Shown one piece after another: positions 45,467-47,750 of a DNA stretch of 47,750 nt; within the stretch, counting starts at the first letter, position 1; every line of letters starts with the position of its first letter. The position numbers were made by a program, and so were the translations under genes. The stretch is from Gnetum montanum (taxonomy: Eukaryota; Streptophyta; Gnetopsida; Gnetales; Gnetaceae): assembly GCA_015680685.1 (NCBI GenBank), contig MNCI01027120.1, positions 684,958 through 732,707 on the forward strand, read 5' to 3'. Under the pieces are notes generated by a model. It had not been told where the DNA came from, did no database searches, and saw nothing but the letters and a program-made list of their open reading frames with translations.

Positions 45467-46921
45467 CCTGACCCTCATGGTTATTATGTGCAGTAGCCGG
45501 TTTGTCCAAGTAACTTTACGAGTTACATGAGCCCTCCAGGTTACTACCATGTTCAGGAATGTTTTCAGATTCCCCCTCCTTCAAAGAATGTTCCGTACCC
45601 GCAACATCCTCCACGTACATCCGCATCTCTTGCACCTAACGCTGCACCACCAACTGCTCCAACAAACCCTAGGGTAAACCCTACTCAGCTGCAACAACCC
45701 AACATTGCGAGGGCACCTAAACCTTCAGCCTCGGTTGGTTCTAATAAGTGTCCACCCAAAAGATCTTTCCTTAGGACCAACAATCCAACTAAGCTATCGC
45801 CCTCACAAGCAGTTGAGCCACCTAATGCTTCTACACCTAACACAGGTTCAAGAAATCTTCCAGCCGCAAAATCACGTCCGATGCACACGGTTATGCTAAC
45901 ACATACGGTAACTGACTGGATCAAAGTTGGTCACCTTCCCAAGAAATTATCAAATCCAAGAGTCCCCCTAGTTTACCTTCAAGTTGCCAGGAATGAACCA
46001 CATAAGGCTCTCCTTGATTCGGGTTCCGGGGTTAACTTAATCTCACAACAATTATATAAGACCTGGAACCTACCTCCACTTAAGAAGAGCAATGTCCGCC
46101 TTGAGCTGGCTGACCAGTCCATCACCATCCCTCTGGGGCAGGTTGAAGACATTGTTACAACTGTAGGTGGATGGTCATACCCCACCGACTTCCTGGTGAT
46201 CTAAATCAATAATGACAAAGGGGATTTCCCAATTATCATGGGAAGGGAATGGTTAAACACAATCGATGCTCACTTAGGAATTCATAATCTTTCCCTAGAA
46301 ATATCAAAGACAAATCCATATGGGAAAACTGAGAGGAAGAGAGTTCCATGCATCACATATAGTGACACAGGGTGTCATTGCGTGCAGAAGTCATGGGTAA
46401 TGCAAAGTCTAACACTACCTACATGCAATCGGTGTGCACAGGATATTAATATACAAAAGTGCCTATATGCAACAGCCACACAACAAGAAGATGCCCAATG
46501 GCTGATAGCTGATAAAGATGAAAAACCAACTACCTGCATGGAACTAACTGAGGGAATAACTAATGCTTACCTTGAAAGCACAGACCTATTGGAGCAAGTT
46601 TGTTGCCAACTTCCAGCCCTTAACTCTGAAAATATTAATTGGGGGAAGTTGGAGATTCCTGAAGAGTTTAAACAGGAGCCCCTAGAATTAAAACCGTTAC
46701 CCACCGGTCTGGAATACGTGACCCTCAAAAATGGGAAACCGGTGATCATTAATGCAAAGCTCGTGCCCACACAAAAAGAGAATTTACTAAAGGTGATAAA
46801 TAAGTGGTCTACCGCCTTCGCTTGGTCGTATCCTGAAATAACTGGAATAGACCCTCGGATATGCCAACATAGGATTTATACTGATTCTTCTATGAAACCT
46901 CGCAAACAACCCCAGAGGTGA
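45467..46921 (+). pseudogene. E3 protease region and linker
   Basis: It follows gag in the same frame after TAG 45464, with a second TAG at 45494. A proline-rich linker leads to VTDWIKVGHLPKK and the aspartic protease with LLDSGSGVNLIS (46013-46048) and a VEDIVTTVGGWSY segment. TAA 46202-46204 replaces CAA (E2), and TGA 46919-46921 replaces CGA (E2). Downstream are RVPCITYSDTGC, a CX2C pair (CNRCAQD) and AWSYPEITGIDPRIC. Confidence 0.85.
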
Positions 46922-47750
46922 CTGAACCCGAAACTAAAGCAAATTGTTAAGGAAGAACTTGAACAGCTTCTCAAGGCTGGGTTCATTTACCCTATCGCTG
47001 ACAGCGAATGGGTTAGTTCTCTCATCATTGTACCAAAAAAGGGAGGTAAATGGAGGGTATGTATAGATTTTAGGCTGTTAAATATGGCAACATTCAAAAA
47101 CCACTTTCCACTACCATTTGTGGATCAAGTCTGAGACACTATTGCAGGGCATCGCTACTATAGTTTTCTGGATGGATATAGCGGGTACAACCAAATACGC
47201 ATTGCACCAGAAGACCAGGCCAAAACAACGTTCACCAGTCCTTGGGGAACGTTCGCATATAAGCAAATTCCTTTTGGCTATGTAATGCACCTGCCACATT
47301 CCAACGCTTAGTTCTAAGTATCTTTCAGCAACAAATAGGTAATGGAGTAGAAGTATTCATGGACGACTTCTCCACCTATGGAACGAGCTTTGACCAAGCC
47401 CTCGACCGGTTAGAGCAAGTCTTGAAATGATGTGTTGAAACCAACCTCAAACTCAACTGGCAAAAGAGCCATTTGATGGTTCAAGAGGGCATAGTGTTGG
47501 GGCACAAAATTTCACAGTCAGGAATCAAGGTGGACCCCGAAAAGATTAAAGTCATCCAGGGAATCACTCGACAACCTGAAACCATTAAAGACGTAAGATC
47601 ATTCCTTGGACATACTGGCTACTACAGAAGGTTTATCGCAAACTTCTCGAAGGTTGCCAAGCCATTGGTAGAGTTAACGAAGAAAGATGCGCCATTTGAG
47701 TGGACCAGGGAATGTGAGCAAGCATTCCAAGCTCTTAAACAGAGGCTTGT
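46922..47750 (+). pseudogene. E3 reverse transcriptase, cut by the window end
   Basis: KQIVKEELEQLLKAGFIYP, SEWVSSLIIVPKKGGKWRV, FLDGYSGYNQIRIAPEDQ and TSPWGTFAYKQIPFG are followed by a one-base deletion near 47279. In the new frame the catalytic FMDDFSTYGTSFDQALDRL (near 47360-47410), LNWQKSHLMVQEG, LGHKISQSG and [11 protein letters not shown] are intact. Stops are TGA 47132-47134 and TGA 47428-47430. It is the best preserved of the reverse transcriptases here and clearly of Athila type. Confidence 0.85.

Overview
The window looks like repeat-rich, non-genic DNA from a land plant with a large genome. The signs are Ty3/gypsy elements of the Athila/Tat type with a tRNA-Asp primer site, plant-type LINEs, very few genes and heavy C-to-T decay. 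A gymnosperm would fit, but nothing here fixes the species. It is a draft assembly: there is a 107-N gap inside a LINE and an artificial 173-bp inverted block bracketed by single Ns.

Layout. (1) 1-603, minus: 5'-truncated 3' end of a GC-rich LINE, encoding a coiled coil and a DnaJ-type J-domain. (2) 4279-5972, minus: the first three coding exons of the only host-type gene seen, resembling the N-terminal (GST-C-like) part of plant Arc1p/AIMP1-type tRNA-binding proteins; the rest would lie left of the window. A diverged direct repeat lies downstream of exon 3. (3) About 6500-7970, plus: a decayed AT-rich LINE, cut off by the LTR of element E1. (4) E1 (7971 to about 26526, or to 27096 if the partial LTR there is its own), plus: the oldest Athila-like element. 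It is split by a TG...CA insertion (12258-22481, TSD ggaag) that seems to be one LTR of about 4.1 kb. That insertion was itself hit by a GC-rich LINE (12410-17596, 15-bp TSD), by a solo gypsy LTR (20444-21309, TSD accaa) and perhaps by a CGTATACGCC-repeat LTR-like island (18813-19851). (5) E2 (about 27097-30323 plus 37804-42233), plus: a second Athila-like element, split by M (30324-37803, minus), a gag-protease element with both LTRs but almost all of pol deleted. (6) E3 (42234 to the window end), plus: the youngest element, inserted into the 3' noncoding region of E2, with a complete 1005-bp LTR, a perfect primer site and an open 693-codon gag.

Most interesting: the GC-rich LINE carries a third reading frame downstream of the reverse transcriptase, with a coiled coil and a C-terminal J-domain that keeps the HPD signature. 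The same frame occurs in the second, divergent copy at 1-603, and the differences between the two are mostly synonymous. This suggests the J-domain protein was a selected part of the element and not a one-off capture. The gypsy elements share a long conserved 3' noncoding region with repeated polypurine-tract-like motifs and an LTR U3 full of GATATCGC palindromes whose number varies between copies.
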